A stretch of 64,000 nucleotides of DNA from Geosiphon pyriformis (GCA_016748015.1 JAAOMT010000295.1:130604-194603), one strand, 5' to 3'; shown: positions 24,191 to 39,452, counted from the stretch's first letter. Notes: generated by a model from the sequence alone, not told the origin. Numbers and translations: made by a program.

Positions 24191-24482
24191 CATTTTTTTA
24201 GACTTTTATTATCTGTTGGGCGAATATGATTTTAGGGATCATACACGCAAATGCAAGTAAAATGAAATAATTACAAATTGTATTTACAACTCCTACGTAT
24301 CTAAAAATGTTTATGGAACGGATGGAATAAAAAGAACAGAGATGGGCAATAAGAGAGTAGGAAATAAAAACACAAAGTGACAAGGATAATATGAATTAGC
24401 TATATTGCTGACTAATTATAAAGAAAAATGTACAGCTTCAAGTAAATTTGAAATAAAGCTTAACACTTTCCCTCTCACCTTC

Positions 24483-27124
<2,642 letters not shown>

Positions 27125-28191
27125 ACAGCGTCAAGAGTGAATTCCATACGATTAAAGCGAGAAATTACACTGGTAGAATCATAAGAATTAGACCAACAGG
27201 GGTAGTGATTTTTTTTTGTGATGTTTACGTATTAGTAAAAATGTGACTTGTTTGCTGACTTTAGATTTCATTACTTGGAATTTTCCCAAAATGACTTGTC
27301 AATAATAAACTTTTTAACCAAAATATACTTGAATTATATTTTTAAGTTATTTAAAAAGAGACTATTTATATTCTTAAACATAAACAGTATTTAAATATTT
27401 TTTAGATTTAAAAAGAATCAACAAATAACAAAAGAAATTTAGACTTAATTAATATTAGACATTATTAAAATTTAAAAAAAAAAACAGTTATTATATAAAT
27501 AAAAATAATATTAAAATAAAAAATTATTGAGAAATATGAAACAAATTTTTTTAGAAAAAATAATTTTTATATAATTAAGCATATTATAAAATCTATTATT
27601 TAAATTACTAGTTTTTAATAATTATTTGTAAATTTTTAGAAATAAAATGATTTTTTAATTATAAATATTTATGTATTAAATTTTTGTAAAATTTTATTTG
27701 AAATATTGTAAAAAATTAATTAATTAATTAAACACATGAATTTATAAATCAAAAAATAATAAATTTGCAAATACAAAAAACAAAAAAATTGTTTAAAAAC
27801 ATGAATTATAATTTTAACTAAAAATATTTATTTAATTAATTTACATATTGTGAATTTTATTATCAAAACATAATAATGTTGTAATGTTTCTCACAATATC
27901 ATACTGTCTTTAGTTAAAAAAAAACTTTAATTGTGCAATTGATTAAGAATTTTCTTTTTTTAATACTTGACAATATCCTCCATATATAATAAAAATAATT
28001 GTAAAAATAATGATCAACAAAATTAACAAAATTCAAATGTTCGTAACTTGTGGAAATATATTAAAAGATGAAGCTGGAAAAGTGTGGCTAATTGATAGAC
28101 AACATGACCGATAATATGTGCCCGTATACTATGTGGAACTTGAAATCTACAAAAAATCGACAGAGGCATTTTCCTTCCCTAATTTTTGACC
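27125..28191. promoter_or_regulatory. Divergent intergenic region between the MYST and EMC8-like genes
   Basis: About 1.07 kb separating two divergently transcribed starts. The first 170 bp next to the MYST start and the last 200 bp next to the EMC8-like start have mixed composition; the middle (27300-27990) is extremely AT-rich with no repeat or gene that I can identify. It presumably holds both promoters. No individual element can be supported. Confidence 0.5.
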
Positions 28192-29107
28192 ATGTCCCCA
28201 CCAGTAGCCTACGTAATTTCCACAAAAGCTTATCAAAAACTCATACTACATGCGAGCAAACACCCCTCTGCAACCGTCAACGGGGTTTTACTCGGCAGTT
28301 ATACTTCGTCAGATGCTGGGAACGACGATACTGTCGCGATCACCGACGCTGTGCCTTTGTTTCATCATTGGACTACGTTGACACCAATGCTTGAGGTTGG
28401 GCTGCAGCAGGTAGGGTTTTGTTTGAAAGCTTGTTGATTTCTTTCAGAGAGTACTCAAGTAAATAGGGTTGGTGGTGAAAAGAAAACGGGAAATTGGGAT
28501 TAAATGACTACTTTTTCGGTTTGAAAGGTTGACATATACGCAGCACACCATAAGCTTCGCATCGTAGGTTATTATCATGCCAATGCCCAAGCAGCTGATA
28601 AATCATTGCCCGGGATTGGGATGAAAATCGCTTCAAAAATACGGGAGAGTTTCACTGATGCGATTGCGCTTGTTGTGAGTCGATTAATTTTTGGATAGCT
28701 GCTAAAATTATTATTATTTTATTAAATGATTTTTTTTATTTCGGCAGGTTCAAAATACTAAATTATCACAAGATACACCTGAAGTTGCCGTTCTGGTATT
28801 TAAATTCGTTATTACTATCAATGTATTATTGAGTTTGAAATTTATTAGCTTCTGTTTTATCTTCTAGCCATATATTTTCAAAGAAAATCAATGGCGTCCT
28901 GTTAAACCGGCATTTGAATCAGAGAGTAGCTCCTCTTCATTGCCATCAAAATTTACCCTAATGAATGCCGACGCACCCAATCTAACTTCAAAATCTATCA
29001 AACGTAAAATATACGAATATTTATATGACTTCGATGAACATCTCGAGAATATCGAGTTAGATTGGCTGGGTAATGAAATATTATGGGCTTTAATCAAGTC
29101 AAAATAG
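28192..29107 (+). CDS. ER membrane protein complex subunit 8/9-like (non-catalytic MPN domain), 4 exons
   Basis: Exons 28192-28410, 28528-28674, 28748-28795 and 28868-29107. Introns of 117, 73 and 72 bp have GT/AG ends, and the joins keep phase 0 throughout. The product is 217 residues, close to the usual 200-210 for EMC8/EMC9. The start is the ATG in a GACCATGTCC context; the in-frame TTG six bases earlier is not needed. Recognisable parts are AYVISTKAYQKLILHASKHP, VNGVLLG, PLFHHW-TLTPMLEVGL, VGYYHANA, the Val-Gln-Asn-Thr-Lys-Leu strand and a C-terminal YDFDEHLENIELDW. The metalloprotease signature of active MPN+ proteins is absent, as expected for this cytosolic EMC subunit, which helps insertion of membrane proteins at the ER. 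It converges with the RPC11-type gene. Confidence 0.95.
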
Positions 29108-29202
29108 TCACATAAGTCAATTTATGTGAGAATCATAGAATTATAAGAGGGCGAGATATTGGTAAGTTGGTAAAGAACTTTCATATTTTTTTTGTTGATA
29201 CT

Positions 29203-29208
29203 AATAAA
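29203..29208 (+). terminator. Possible polyadenylation signal of the EMC8-like gene
   Basis: AATAAA 96 bp after the stop codon, inside the 269-bp gap between two convergent genes. In such AT-rich DNA a chance match is likely, so this is only a candidate. Confidence 0.35.
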
Positions 29209-29376
29209 ATAATTTTTCAAAACAGATAGTTAGTGTTGGATTATCGAGCCACAAAAAACTCGATAGATACACTCAGGAAACAGAAAAATTAAACAATTTT
29301 GAGACAAGAAACGTCATAATCGTACCAGATTTTGAAATCCCAAGGACAAAATAAACTCATTTCATCCTACTCAATT

Positions 29377-29970
29377 TCACTTTTCATGCCATTGATGCTG
29401 ACACGTATGATTACAACATTTGTAAAAAATGGACATGGGTTCATCGGCGGAGCGCGTCTGAATTTGCATAAAGTATGCGCGTTTATGTTCACATTTTGGA
29501 CATGTAGCTTTTATTCCGGGGTTCACACGCGATGAGTATTATTTTAGAACACAACAGAAATTTTCGGGGTGCATTAAAAATATTTGCCTCACCATCGGTT
29601 GAATCCACATTCTTCCAACCTTCCTCACCACCGAGCACATCATCTACTTCCTTACGCTTTAATCGCGTCTCGGATTTTATCTATTTCATTTATGAGTTAA
29701 GTGAATTTATGATCGAAATGGAAAATTTTAAAGCTTTAACTCTAGTATAGTTCAAAGGACAATGCTTATAAGGATTTTCATTGTTATTTGCTCTTAATCT
29801 TTTTTGACCAAAAATTACACTCTTTATATACCAAATTACAAAAAACCCCTTTTCAAACTCACCGGTTCTCGAATTCGAAAATTGTATGGACATGTCTGAC
29901 AATAAAACTGTTGGCCGTTGTAACCTGACTGTACGAGCAACATGTTTCCACACGTCGGACAGAATAACAT
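29377..29970 (-). CDS. RNA polymerase III subunit RPC10/RPC11 (POLR3K type), 3 exons
   Basis: Exons on the minus strand: 29863-29970, 29593-29680, 29377-29507. Introns (182 and 85 bp) begin GTGAG and end AG, and the joins are in frame. The product is 108 residues, the usual length for this subunit. An N-terminal zinc ribbon opens MLFCPTCGNM with a second pair CQTCPYN. A linker RKEVDDVLGGEEGW follows, then a TFIIS-like C-terminal ribbon (CPKCEHKRAYFMQIQTRSAD, then YKCCNHTC). The QTRSADEP loop carries the acidic pair that stimulates RNA cleavage by the polymerase. In the nucleus this subunit gives Pol III its cleavage activity and helps termination and re-initiation. The last ribbon reads CQHQW where CGHRW is usual. 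Confidence 0.95.
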
Positions 29971-30990
29971 TGTTCTGAAAGGAGGTGATCTGCCAAAGTG
30001 AAATTTCTGTAGTTTTCATGGGAATCAATGACTCATATCTTACTTATAGCTTGATTTATATTTTGGTAAGCAATAAATAACAGTTAATACAATATATAAT
30101 TAAAATTGTTGTTAATCGCAAATTTTGTAATTATTAATTAGTTTAGCCTGTGCAAATTAATTTAAATTTAACAAATTTGTTGCCAATTAATTTTAAGTTA
30201 ATTATTTGTAATATTTTTTTAAACTTTTAATAACAATAATATTATATTTAATTTTTAAAAAAACTTATTTTTAACCAAAATTAATAGTTATTTAACTTTA
30301 AAGTTATTAATTTATAGCATAATAAAATATATTTTTTTGTTTACATAAATTACTTATATTAATAAAAATCTTAGTAAATTAGAACAAAATTATGCAGTTA
30401 TAAATTAAAATACTTAATAGTAGTTTAAAACTGTAAACATTTTTTGAAAATATTTGCTTTATAAACAATTTGATATTATTACAAATTACAAAAGCTTAAT
30501 ATAATTAAAAATCTTTTTTTCTTAATTTTATGATTACAATTAAAGCAAAAAGTAAAAAAGTTTTAAATATCTTTTAAAATATTTTTTTTATTTTTGGCTG
30601 GTAATTATTTTTCAATTAAAGTTTCTTTCAAAAAATACATTAAAGTTGGTTTTAATATTATTTTTATCTTTTAAAGATTTTAATAATAAGTTAATTAACA
30701 AACTAGTATTTTTTGTTTTTATTACTATTTTTAATATTATTACTTTGCAAATAACCAAAAAAACCAAAGACTTTAAAAAATAGCAGCAATTATTTATGTT
30801 TATTATTATTATATTAAATTTTTTTATAGTTTTAAATAAAATTTTGAATAAAATCTTTATAATAGCAATTAGTTTTTTTTTAATATATGTAACAATAATA
30901 ACAATATTTTTTTTAAAACAATTTAAGATTAATTACTAATTCTATTATTAAATATAATGTTTATTAACAAATTATTATTAATTTTTTTAT
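29971..30990. other. AT-rich spacer
   Basis: Presumed promoter side of the RPC11-type gene at its left edge, then nearly pure A/T up to the LINE-2 tail. No gene seen. Confidence 0.65.
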
Positions 30991-31115
30991 TTGTTTATTT
31001 TAATGAGTGAGATCCAAACATTGCCTAGTTTTATATATCAAAGAAATGATCTATACTAGATGTGAATCATGCTTTTTTTACATGCGACCAGCCACTCAGG
31101 CTAATTAAAACAACA

Positions 31116-31712
31116 TTATGCAGCTATATAAACTAAAACTGAATCACCTATTTCAAAAAAAAACAAACAAGATTTGTGAAATCCAAAACATACACCAAAA
31201 GTCTCAGCTATGCCAAGCATTTTAATCACATCAGCAGAAAATCCTGAAGCCAAACCAGAGACCAATATGAGAGCTGAACCATCAAAAAGAATCAAGCCAT
31301 TCTTCTCCATATATGCTTAATGTTTAGCATGAACCAGTCAGACATTATTCCTAAAAGCAAGACTAAAAGAGTACACAAACTCAACTACCTCATGACAAGC
31401 AATCTTGTGATCACAGAAAATGGAAATAGTTTCACGAAACCAACCATCAAAAACACAACCCTTAAAAAGAGCCATCAACAAAGAAAAATCAGAAACACAG
31501 GTCAACAACAACTGGAGCACACCCAAAGAGGAATAAAAGAGACCCAAAAGTGATTTCCAAGAATTCATATGGGCTTCCAGTATTTGATGCCAAGTAGGCT
31601 CATCAACTCTACAGGAAAACACATGATCTGATACTTCCATCTCACTACAATACAAGCACAGTACACTGAAATAATGTTTATTATAGAGGCACTTACAAAT
31701 GGCCACAGACAA
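31116..31712 (-). pseudogene. LINE-2 C-terminal Cys/His domain and tail
   Basis: CLYCSEMEVSDHVFSC repeats the C-x2-C ... H-x3-C motif of LINE-1. After a short break the tail (31116-31310) reads ADVIKMLGIAETFGVCFGFH, matching LINE-1 10039-10239, and ends in a stop. Confidence 0.75.
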
Positions 31713-32195
31713 CTAACAATACAAAGCTTTCATAAAATAAGTGCACACATTAGCTGAGGCCTTGCTGATATAACCAGTGGTCATGTGCAAATCAGAATGT
31801 CACATCAGTAAAAAACGGTGCCAATCAATCTCAGAGAGCAAACCATGAGGCACAAACTTTAAACCAGAACCAATCTTCCAATGTGCACAACAGACAAAAT
31901 AATAAACATCACAAACAAAATGTCTAGAATTGCTAAAAATAATACTGCCATCAGCCACCAAAAAATGTTTACTCAGATAAAAAGAAAGAAACCAATTAAA
32001 AACAGATGCATCACCAATAAGTGAATCAGCACAGTCATTTTCTGAAATGTCAGAGTGACTCTTTATCTTGTGTCAACTAACACTCAAATTTTTACTGTAA
32101 ATAACATTAACTATATGTCAATGCTTGACCCAACACTAATTATGAAAATTGGGACACATCAAAACCAATTCCAACTTGTAAGCATCCAAAGCAAA

Positions 32196-33065
32196 TTAAC
32201 TATTCGAAAACAAATGAACAAAACTAGACAAAGGAACACATTCTAAAGCCAATGCAATAGCTTGCATCTCAGCCAAAGTAGATGACATCAAACTCAATAT
32301 TCCAATGCCCAAACCTAAATCAATGTCTTCAAAAAAAACAGCAGTACCAGCCTTATAGCCAACTGTGCCCAAACTCTTCAGAGACCCATCTATGTATACA
32401 GATAAACTACCAGTACCAACCCAAGACAGATGATTACATACAAACATAAAACTGCTAGAGCCAAGAACATTTAGAGGACCAATACCACTTAATACTGAGG
32501 AAAGAGTCGGAGACAAATTTATACTATTGAAAAATGCAGTAGAAAGTTTAAACCACTTAGAAACAGGCCCATGAGAGTTCAGCCTCTTCCACCACTTAAA
32601 TGTGTACCAATCAAAAACAGCACCATGATGATCACAAAGCTGATCCACAAATACAATATCATATTATTGAAGAGAAAAAAGAAACTTGAAAAACATCAAC
32701 TCACCAAAAGCAACAGACATAAGAATCCCACTATAAATGTGAAAAGAATTGGCCAGAAAGTCACTAATAGACAGATTGCAATTACAAAGAACCCAAACCA
32801 TGTCCACCAAGAAATTATTAGAAGCACCAACATGAATACAAACAGAAGAACACAAAGAATGAACAGAATGCCAATAAAAAACTTGCAAATCATGAGATCT
32901 ATAAGAAAACAATTGACCCAGAATTCCACTGTAGTTTGCAAAGTTAATAAAAAAGGCAATCTTACTTTTAGATTGAATTTGCACAAAAGATTTCAAACCA
33001 TAAAAAGAAAGATAGTGAATTGTATCACTAGGAAAGTCAAGAGGCAGACCAGACTTGATCTTTAG
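32196..33065 (-). pseudogene. LINE-2 connection and RNase H
   Basis: Open frame 32196-32648 holds DWYTFKWWKRLNSHGPVSKW and then RNase H: first Asp in VYIDGSLK, Glu in LAEMQAIALALE. The last Asp has become Asn (LFSNS, then stop, against YSDSQ in LINE-1). The preceding connection is at 32664-32996. Long plus-strand frames here are shadows. Confidence 0.78.
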
Positions 33066-33197
33066 CCCCTTATGAATTAGAGCATCTCACTTGTTATATA
33101 CACCAACCAGAACAAAACTAAACTGCATCCTATAACTGACTATAGAATAAAGTACTGTTAACACCAAATATAAAAACTGTTTATCTGAGACCACCTT

Positions 33198-34330
33198 TTA
33201 TAAAACCAAATTGATAAAAAAGCAAATGTCTGAATGTGTCTTAGCCAAACTAGGCTTTGAAAGACCTTCAGTCGAAAGAAAAATATTCAGGTATTGATAA
33301 GATTTACCCTTTTTAGCAATAAAGATAGGTGCACCATTAATAGAGAGAGAAGGAATGCTAACTCTGCTATTAATGGGAATGGCCATTGTTTTGTTATTAT
33401 TGATTAAAATGTCATTAATCCAAAAGAAATTACTAGCAATATTGAGAATATGCTGTGTAGCACTCTGACTGCTACCAATCCAAATTGTATTATCAACAAA
33501 GACGCCAGCAGCAAAAAAGGAAAAAAGCCCAGTCTAAAATTCAGTGCGATTACTTTTGGAAACAAAATAAAAATTTAGTCTATACCTGTACACACTTTCT
33601 TGACACTTAATCTTATACAACAGAGGATCATAAAATATGCACCACAAAAGGAGGGAAAAAACTTCTCCTTAGTCCAAACCATCATGCACACAATAACTAC
33701 TTGTTAAACCAAAATCTGTCATAATTCTGTTGGTATGATCTCTATGAATATTACCAAAAAATTGAATGAATTTGCTGCACATCTTGATCCTAACCAAACT
33801 CTTCTCAAAATATTCCCAGCTGACTGAATCGTATGTTTTTTGCATGTTTTGTAAAACCAGCCAAAGCTCTCTGTTCTTTTCCAAAACATCTTTAATAACT
33901 GAACCAATTGCAAAAATAGGAAACTGAGTTGACATGCCCTTTAAAACCAAAAAATTGTCCTCATAAAGAACATCAAAAGTGCTGCATGCCAAAAAAATCT
34001 TATTAGAGAGAATCTTAGAAAGAATCTTGCAAGCTGTCTCAATTAAAGCAATAGGATGGGTATTTATCAGAACACTCTTCCAGTCATAAGACTTAGGAAT
34101 TATTGAGACCCAAGTCTCTTTTCAAGGGCTGGGTACAGATTCACAAGCTAAACAAGAGTTCAAAAGCACCAAGAGCAGATTAAGAATTGATTCATTACAA
34201 TGCTTTCATAGTTTATTTAAGATACCCAACAGGCCAGCAGCTTTACCATTAGATAAATTAGAAACCACCCCAAATAATTCATTAAATCCAATAAAACACA
34301 TCACACTAGAAAAAGCTCCATCAAAAACAT
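33198..34330 (-). pseudogene. LINE-2 reverse transcriptase, catalytic box mutated
   Basis: Motif A region reads WLVLQNMQKTYDSVSW (open frame 33669-33992). The catalytic motif C near 33496-33516 reads FVDN where LINE-1 has FVDD, a GAT to AAT change that would abolish polymerisation. The later RT/thumb part is at 33198-33386. Stops lie between the pieces. Confidence 0.82.
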
Positions 34331-34397
34331 ACTCCAAAGGTTAATATTGACAGCTCTAATTATTGGCAATATTATTGACCATCTGATGTCTTCTAGT

Positions 34398-35359
34398 CTA
34401 ATCTTCCATGATTGTATCTACCTTAGATTTGACCAATTCAGGCTCCAAGACCAACTTATTGTCCACAACTAAATGATCCAACACCACTTTATAAAAGGGA
34501 TGCTCTAGCACACTTCTGATAGTATAACCTTTGTTCAATTCAAAATTTTCTATCCTTTTACAAATTGCCTGTTTGATGTAACACTTTTCAGCACATCTTG
34601 ATTCCAACAATTTGGAAAAGCAATAAGACTTCTTTGCCTTAACCAGCTTGGAATAAACAGCATCAAAACTAGAACCAGAAATAAAAAGAGATTTCACTCA
34701 CACTGCATCACTATTATCAAGTTTATTCCAAGTCTTTAACAATAAAGCAAAATCCTTACTAAAAGCCAAACAAGAAGTCTTTACTAATTTGGACATCAGC
34801 AACTCAAGTTTATGAAACCTAGAAGACTCTTTGGTAAAAACACCATCAAAACTCTTGGACTATTTCTTACTAAAAATACTATCGGCTGAAAAAACCATTA
34901 TTCTATAAACAACAACCCACATTGCATCCAGATCCAAAAATGCTACAGCTCTAGCAAACTCATCTAAAAACATAGTGGTATTAGCTGTCATGGCATTCTT
35001 AAACTTGCACTATTTTACAACATTGACATGTTTGACATCAAACTTCCAATGATTCTTATTAACTTGTTTTTAAAGCAAAAACAACTACACATTCAACAAA
35101 CCACTAAGACCCACAGAAACAACAATAGCCTTGTAGTTAGTATCAAAATAGTCCACTACATCAGTCACACCACAGTTTACTATTGAATTGACCAAATTAA
35201 AAGAAATAAACAATTAATCAATCACCTTGATAACACTACAAAAATTGTGCTACATTGGCATCTTAGCTGCTGAGCTCCCATCCAATAAGTTAACCAAGTC
35301 CAAATCAAGGCACTTTTTATAACTGGCACATCTACAAAAACCATCTTCATTGAAGTTGC
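34398..35359 (-). pseudogene. LINE-2 endonuclease end and linker
   Basis: The right end reads NFNEDGFCRCASYKKCLDL, aligning with SNFNENGSSKSASFKFCLGL of LINE-1, and is interrupted there by element C. The left part, an open frame at 34398-34697, contains the RSVLEHPFYKVVLDHLVVDN linker and the VKSKVDTIMED end also present in LINE-1. In between the frame is broken by stops. Confidence 0.72.
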
Positions 35360-35562
35360 TGTTACAGATGATTATTTGGGGTCTTAAATCAAATAACAAA
35401 TCCATAACTTGGTACTCAATATCTTGACAATGCTGGTGATACTGGTATATTGGTTGTATTTGAAAGTTTTAGAGTTGAGTCTTTTGTATAATGAACAAAA
35501 ATTCAATGATGATGTAGTTGGTTGGTAAGTTGTGTTTTCAATTTCTGTCTTCAGCTTGGTGG
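35360..35562 (-). repeat. 3' LTR of element C, distal part (left of element B)
   Basis: Reverse complement of the terminal 200 bp of the B/C-family LTR. On the plus strand it starts TGTTACAGATGATTATTTGG, the complement of the LTR end seen in B at 46500-46518. It stops at the GTGG target duplicate of B (35559-35562). The rest of the LTR is 46519-47204. The bases left of it (TTGC, 35356-35359) are the presumed target duplicate of C; its partner is outside the window. Confidence 0.9.
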
Positions 35563-36330
35563 TATTACTCATAAAAAAAAAACAGATATAAAAAATAGCA
35601 GACCAATAAAAAAATAGTATTTAGCACATAAGCACATTGCTCAGCAATATGAGCATTGCTCAAAAAATCATAGCACATCACTCAAGAATATGAGCAATTT
35701 CATAGAACATCAATTATGTATATATAGCAGTAGCATTAGAAGTAGAAAGAGCAGAATCTCTAGTTAGAAATCTTTTATCCACAAATATTAAATAAATAAA
35801 TCATCTATTATCCAAATTCACTATTCACTATCAACACTTCATGTTGATAGTAATTGATACTTAATTATGTTGGAACAATAGCTCTTGATTATGGCTATTG
35901 ATAAGCTACTAACTTGCATATTGCCTTGGTTCATTTCTTTATTTTCTTTTATTTTTCTTTCTTTTTTTGATTTTTCTTGTTGAATACTAATGGATTAAGA
36001 ATTAAAGCACTGAGTTATTAATGTTATGGATAGCCTGGTAAAAGACCCATAAATAAGAGTAGAATTATATATATATTATTAGATAGCTTACCAGAAGGGC
36101 ACGAATGCCAGAATAAATCCGGCCACCAAGCTGAGAAAGAAATTGGGAAACAACTTACCAGAAAACTGTAAATAACATCAACAAAAAATCTCTGTTCATT
36201 ATACAAAAGACTCAACTCTAAAACCTTCAGATACAACCAATGTACCAGTATCACCAACATTGTCAAGATATTGAGCACTAAGTTACGGATTTGTTATTTG
36301 ATTTAAGATTCCAAATAATCATTTGTAACA
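35563..36330 (+). repeat. 5' LTR of element B (768 bp)
   Basis: Begins TATTACTC (family TGTTACTC, one G to A change) and ends TTTGTAACA. U3 has palindromic units around ATTGCTCAGCAAT (35636-35680). A TATA-like TATATATAG lies at 35719-35727, and AATAAATAAAT at about 35790 is a possible polyadenylation signal. It is 100 bp shorter than the 3' LTR, largely because it has fewer of the palindromic units and a shorter T/C-rich stretch. Confidence 0.9.
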
Positions 36331-36332
36331 TT

Positions 36333-36349
36333 TGGTGCTCCCTGTGAGG
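36333..36349 (+). other. Primer-binding site of element B
   Basis: TGGTGCTCCCTGTGAGG begins two bases after the LTR. The TGG pairs with a tRNA CCA end, and the site should complement the 3' end of a priming tRNA. I cannot assign the tRNA. Element D has the related but changed TGGTCCTCTCCTACAG at 49806. Confidence 0.55.
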
Positions 36350-36393
36350 TATAATCCTACAGAAAATCAGCACCAACAACACCCATTTAAACA

Positions 36394-38128
36394 GTGGCAG
36401 AATCTGAAGAAACAGGGACAAACCATCTAGGATTTGCAAAATCTTTATTCCAACACTACTGTCAACATTTAGGATTAATTGACAACCACTTATCAGCAGA
36501 ATCAGCTTTCAATTTCTACATCAATGAGAGAATCTTATATTTACTAGGAGTACCAGTAAAAACTGACTCAGCTAGAGAAAACTTCTACAATGAATTAATC
36601 CAGAATATTAGCCTACCAACAAATTACAATTTCACAGCAATCTTCACTGAAATCAATAAAAAAATTGAAATTCACATTCAACAAAGATATCCAATTATCT
36701 ATGCAAACAAAGGCAAAGGAAAATTACAAATATCAGCAATAACACCTTAAAAGATACAACTACCTATTTGGAAGAAAACTAGAGTCAAATTACCAACAAA
36801 ACCATCATATCACTATACATCTGGAAGTGCCATTAATATTACATCAACAGGTATGTCCACATCAACTTTTAGACAATTCCCATTTCAGAGTAAACAAAGG
36901 AAAGAAGATCTTCTAAGATCATATGGCATGTATTTCGAAGGATTTAAGTCACAATTGCCAATGCCATCAGGACTTCGATTTCTGCTACTTCAACCAAATT
37001 TCGGAACCACAAGCCCCTAGGAAGTAACAGATTTGGGAAAAAAACAAGAAGAAAAGGAAGAAGAATCTGAAGATTAAGAATTTACTTACCAGAACCTGAT
37101 CATGGAAAACTCAGAAATCAAAACTCCGAACTTTCAAATTCAGCAAAATCCAACTTTAGAAAATTCAGAAATCCAAACTCCGAATTTTCAAATACAGTAT
37201 AATCAGAACAAGTGAAATCCTGACATTAATAATCAATAACACTTATCTCCAGTAATTGTCATCACTAGCTCCACCAAATGTCAAACAACAACAACAACAG
37301 CCACAACTGCTATCTCAACAAAACCAGCAGCAACCACAACAACAACCAATGGCTTATGCTCCAATTGCCAAAATCAAGAAATTTACCAGTGAAGAGAACA
37401 ATGCTCAAATATGGCTCAACAATATGGAAAAAGCCATTGTAGCCAATGGATGAAATGATGATAGAGCCCTTCAAGCAATTTTCTATTTTCTACAAGATAT
37501 TGCTGACTTGTGGTATCAGAGTTTAGCCATTAAACCTTAAACATTCCAGGAATTCAAAACTGCATTTTTAGGATATTTTAGTAATAATAACAGCATTAAT
37601 TGCTTAGCCAACACCTTCACCATAATCAAACAAGGAGAAACTGAAGCAGTTACCACTTACTTGGGATGTTTCCACAGGAATTTACACCAAATCCAAGCAA
37701 TTCAAGCTGACTATTTTACAGTGCCTCAGATTCTAAACCAGTTCATCCGTGGACTGCATAGTAGTCTTTTCCAGTGTGTACATCCAATGCATTCACAAAC
37801 TCTCCAAAATGCCATCATAAATGCCAGAAATTTTGAATTGGCAAAACTCAAAGCAAGCCATGCCCAAGCTGTTAATCTAGTAATGAATGGATCATTTGAA
37901 TTGGATTCCAAATTGAAACAATTCAGTGATTTAATTAATCAGAAATTGGAAGGATACTTAGCTGACAATCGTGCAATTTATCAACCACCACAACAACACA
38001 ATAATTTAGAAAACATGAATTGTTTCCAAAATTAGTCGCATCTATCATTATCTCCAAATCAGCCATGGCAACAAGAGACACATGTCTGCCATAACTGTGG
38101 TAAACAAGACCACATTAGAGCCGACTGC
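36394..38128 (+). pseudogene. Element B gag
   Basis: The N-terminal part (36394-36747, frame 1) and the later parts (37256-37453 and 37661-38032, frame 2) follow each other after a frame change. The first ends with a Lys-rich KGKGKLQ segment; the second has a Gln-rich stretch, then a retrotransposon Gag capsid-like region (YFLQD, TYLGCFHRNLHQI, ILNQFIRGL). A zinc knuckle C-x2-C-x4-H-x4-C (CHNCGKQDHIRADC) lies at 38087-38128. No ATG opens the frame; it can start only at a GTG, as in D. Structural protein packaging the RNA. Several stops. Confidence 0.82.
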
Positions 38129-38698
38129 TAATTTTATAATAATAATCAACAATTGGGAAATCAATATTGAAACCCCAATTGCCAGTTCCCAATTCTGAGT
38201 TACCAATCCAATTCAGCCCCATATCAACTAACTTATCTGTCAATAATACAACAGCCAATATATCAACCACTCATATATTAATCTCCAGTTTATCAACCGC
38301 AACCACTGATAATATATCAACCACCACAGCCACAAATAATTTATCAGACACCCACAGTTCAAACATTGCTATTAAACCCAGCTCAAATGACATCAGGAAA
38401 CCCTAGATCGAAAGCCACCCAAAACTGGAGATCAGCAATGGTTGTTCACCAACCAATTCCCAGTTCATCCAACCAGCCATCAGAATTACAACAGTGGAGT
38501 TCAGGAACCAGGTATACTCAAAACCCGAGTTCCCAGAACTATTTAAGTCTTCTGGCTACCTCAGAAGACACCTCACCCAACACTTGAGAACCCAAACAGA
38601 AGCAATTACTTACCAATATTCTGGCAGCCACTATTATAGAAAATGAGTCTCTAGCAGCTATATTTCTTTTCGAAATCGAGGAACTGACAGAAACTCCT

Positions 38699-39115
38699 TT
38701 GTTTAGTGGAGCCACACTCGAGGAAAAACCTATTATGGTAATGTACACAGATGCCAAAATTAATAGTCAGTTCATCAAACTGATTCTAGATAGTGGATTA
38801 GCTGGCAGTATTATCACAAGACAATTCATAGACCAATTAGGTCACCAAGTTGATCAAGCTGCCAATGCAAGAATAATTACCGCTGATGGAGCCACCAAGA
38901 CTCCAATTGGTAAAATAGATAACTTGCCCATAGAAATCAATGGCATCACTGTACTAATCAAGATATTAGTCATAGAAGCCACTCAATACCAAGCACTAGT
39001 GGGTAATAACTGGCTGTTCAAAATCAAAATGACACTTGATTGGAACACTCAAGAGCTCCAGCTTAGCCAGAACAGACAACACACACATGTACCAGCCACA
39101 TGTGGCCATTTCAAA
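38699..39115 (+). pseudogene. Element B aspartic protease
   Basis: The active-site strand ILDSGLAGSIIT (Asp codon at 38789) and a flap-like ITADGATKTPIG are intact, followed by the ALVGNNWL hydrophobic strand near 38995. Retropepsins of this kind dimerise and cut Gag-Pol. The domain itself has no stop, but the frame is shifted relative to the downstream dUTPase after an A-run near 39165, so the polyprotein is broken. Confidence 0.85.
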
Positions 39116-39452
39116 CTCATTATCACGCCATCAGCTTTACTTATCAAATTTGAAGAAAAAAAAAAAAACCTACCTGGAAAGCATACCAAGTCTCTTGGGC
39201 CGACGAAGACTACAACAAGCTACCACCGATACTTTTTTGGGACAACAAGAGAAAAGAGAAGAAAAACAAAAAACTTACTTGGAATACTGACCAAAACTGG
39301 GAAACTGATAATGACCAAGATGAATCAGCAAACTGGAAGTGAGAAGAAATTGATAAGAGAAAGAAGAAAAAACTATTCTCACTAGCAGCACTTATAGTTT
39401 ATACACTTATATTTTATCATCACCATCCAATTATCATCAACCAAAATTGGAA

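Larger units (their letters stand above)
30995..35359 (-). mobile_element. LINE-2: non-LTR retrotransposon, cut by element C
   Basis: Same family and domain order as LINE-1, read leftwards: endonuclease end and linker (34398-35359), RT (33198-34330), connection and RNase H (32196-33065), C-terminal Cys/His domain (31116-31712) and 3' UTR with the shared CTGAGTGGCTGGTCGCATGT block (about 31080-31099) followed by a GTTTGGATCTCACTCAT terminus. At 35359 the endonuclease sequence (reading SNFNED) stops at the LTR of element C, so the remaining 5' part should lie right of the window. Multiple stops; inactive. Confidence 0.9.

Noticed and set aside
28092-28394. 100-codon plus-strand frame overlapping the EMC8-like start
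   Set aside because: A different frame from the clearly conserved exon 28192-28410 and without family features; a shadow.
29332-29750. Plus-strand frames of 67 and 72 codons
   Set aside because: They lie opposite exons 2 and 3 of the RPC11-type gene, whose zinc-ribbon motifs are unmistakable.
31320-33065. Plus-strand frames (77 and 164 codons) rich in Lys, Asn and Thr
   Set aside because: Antisense shadows of LINE-2 RNase H and connection sequence.
35384-35572. 62-codon minus-strand frame
   Set aside because: Lies within the LTR of element C and runs into element B; chance frame.
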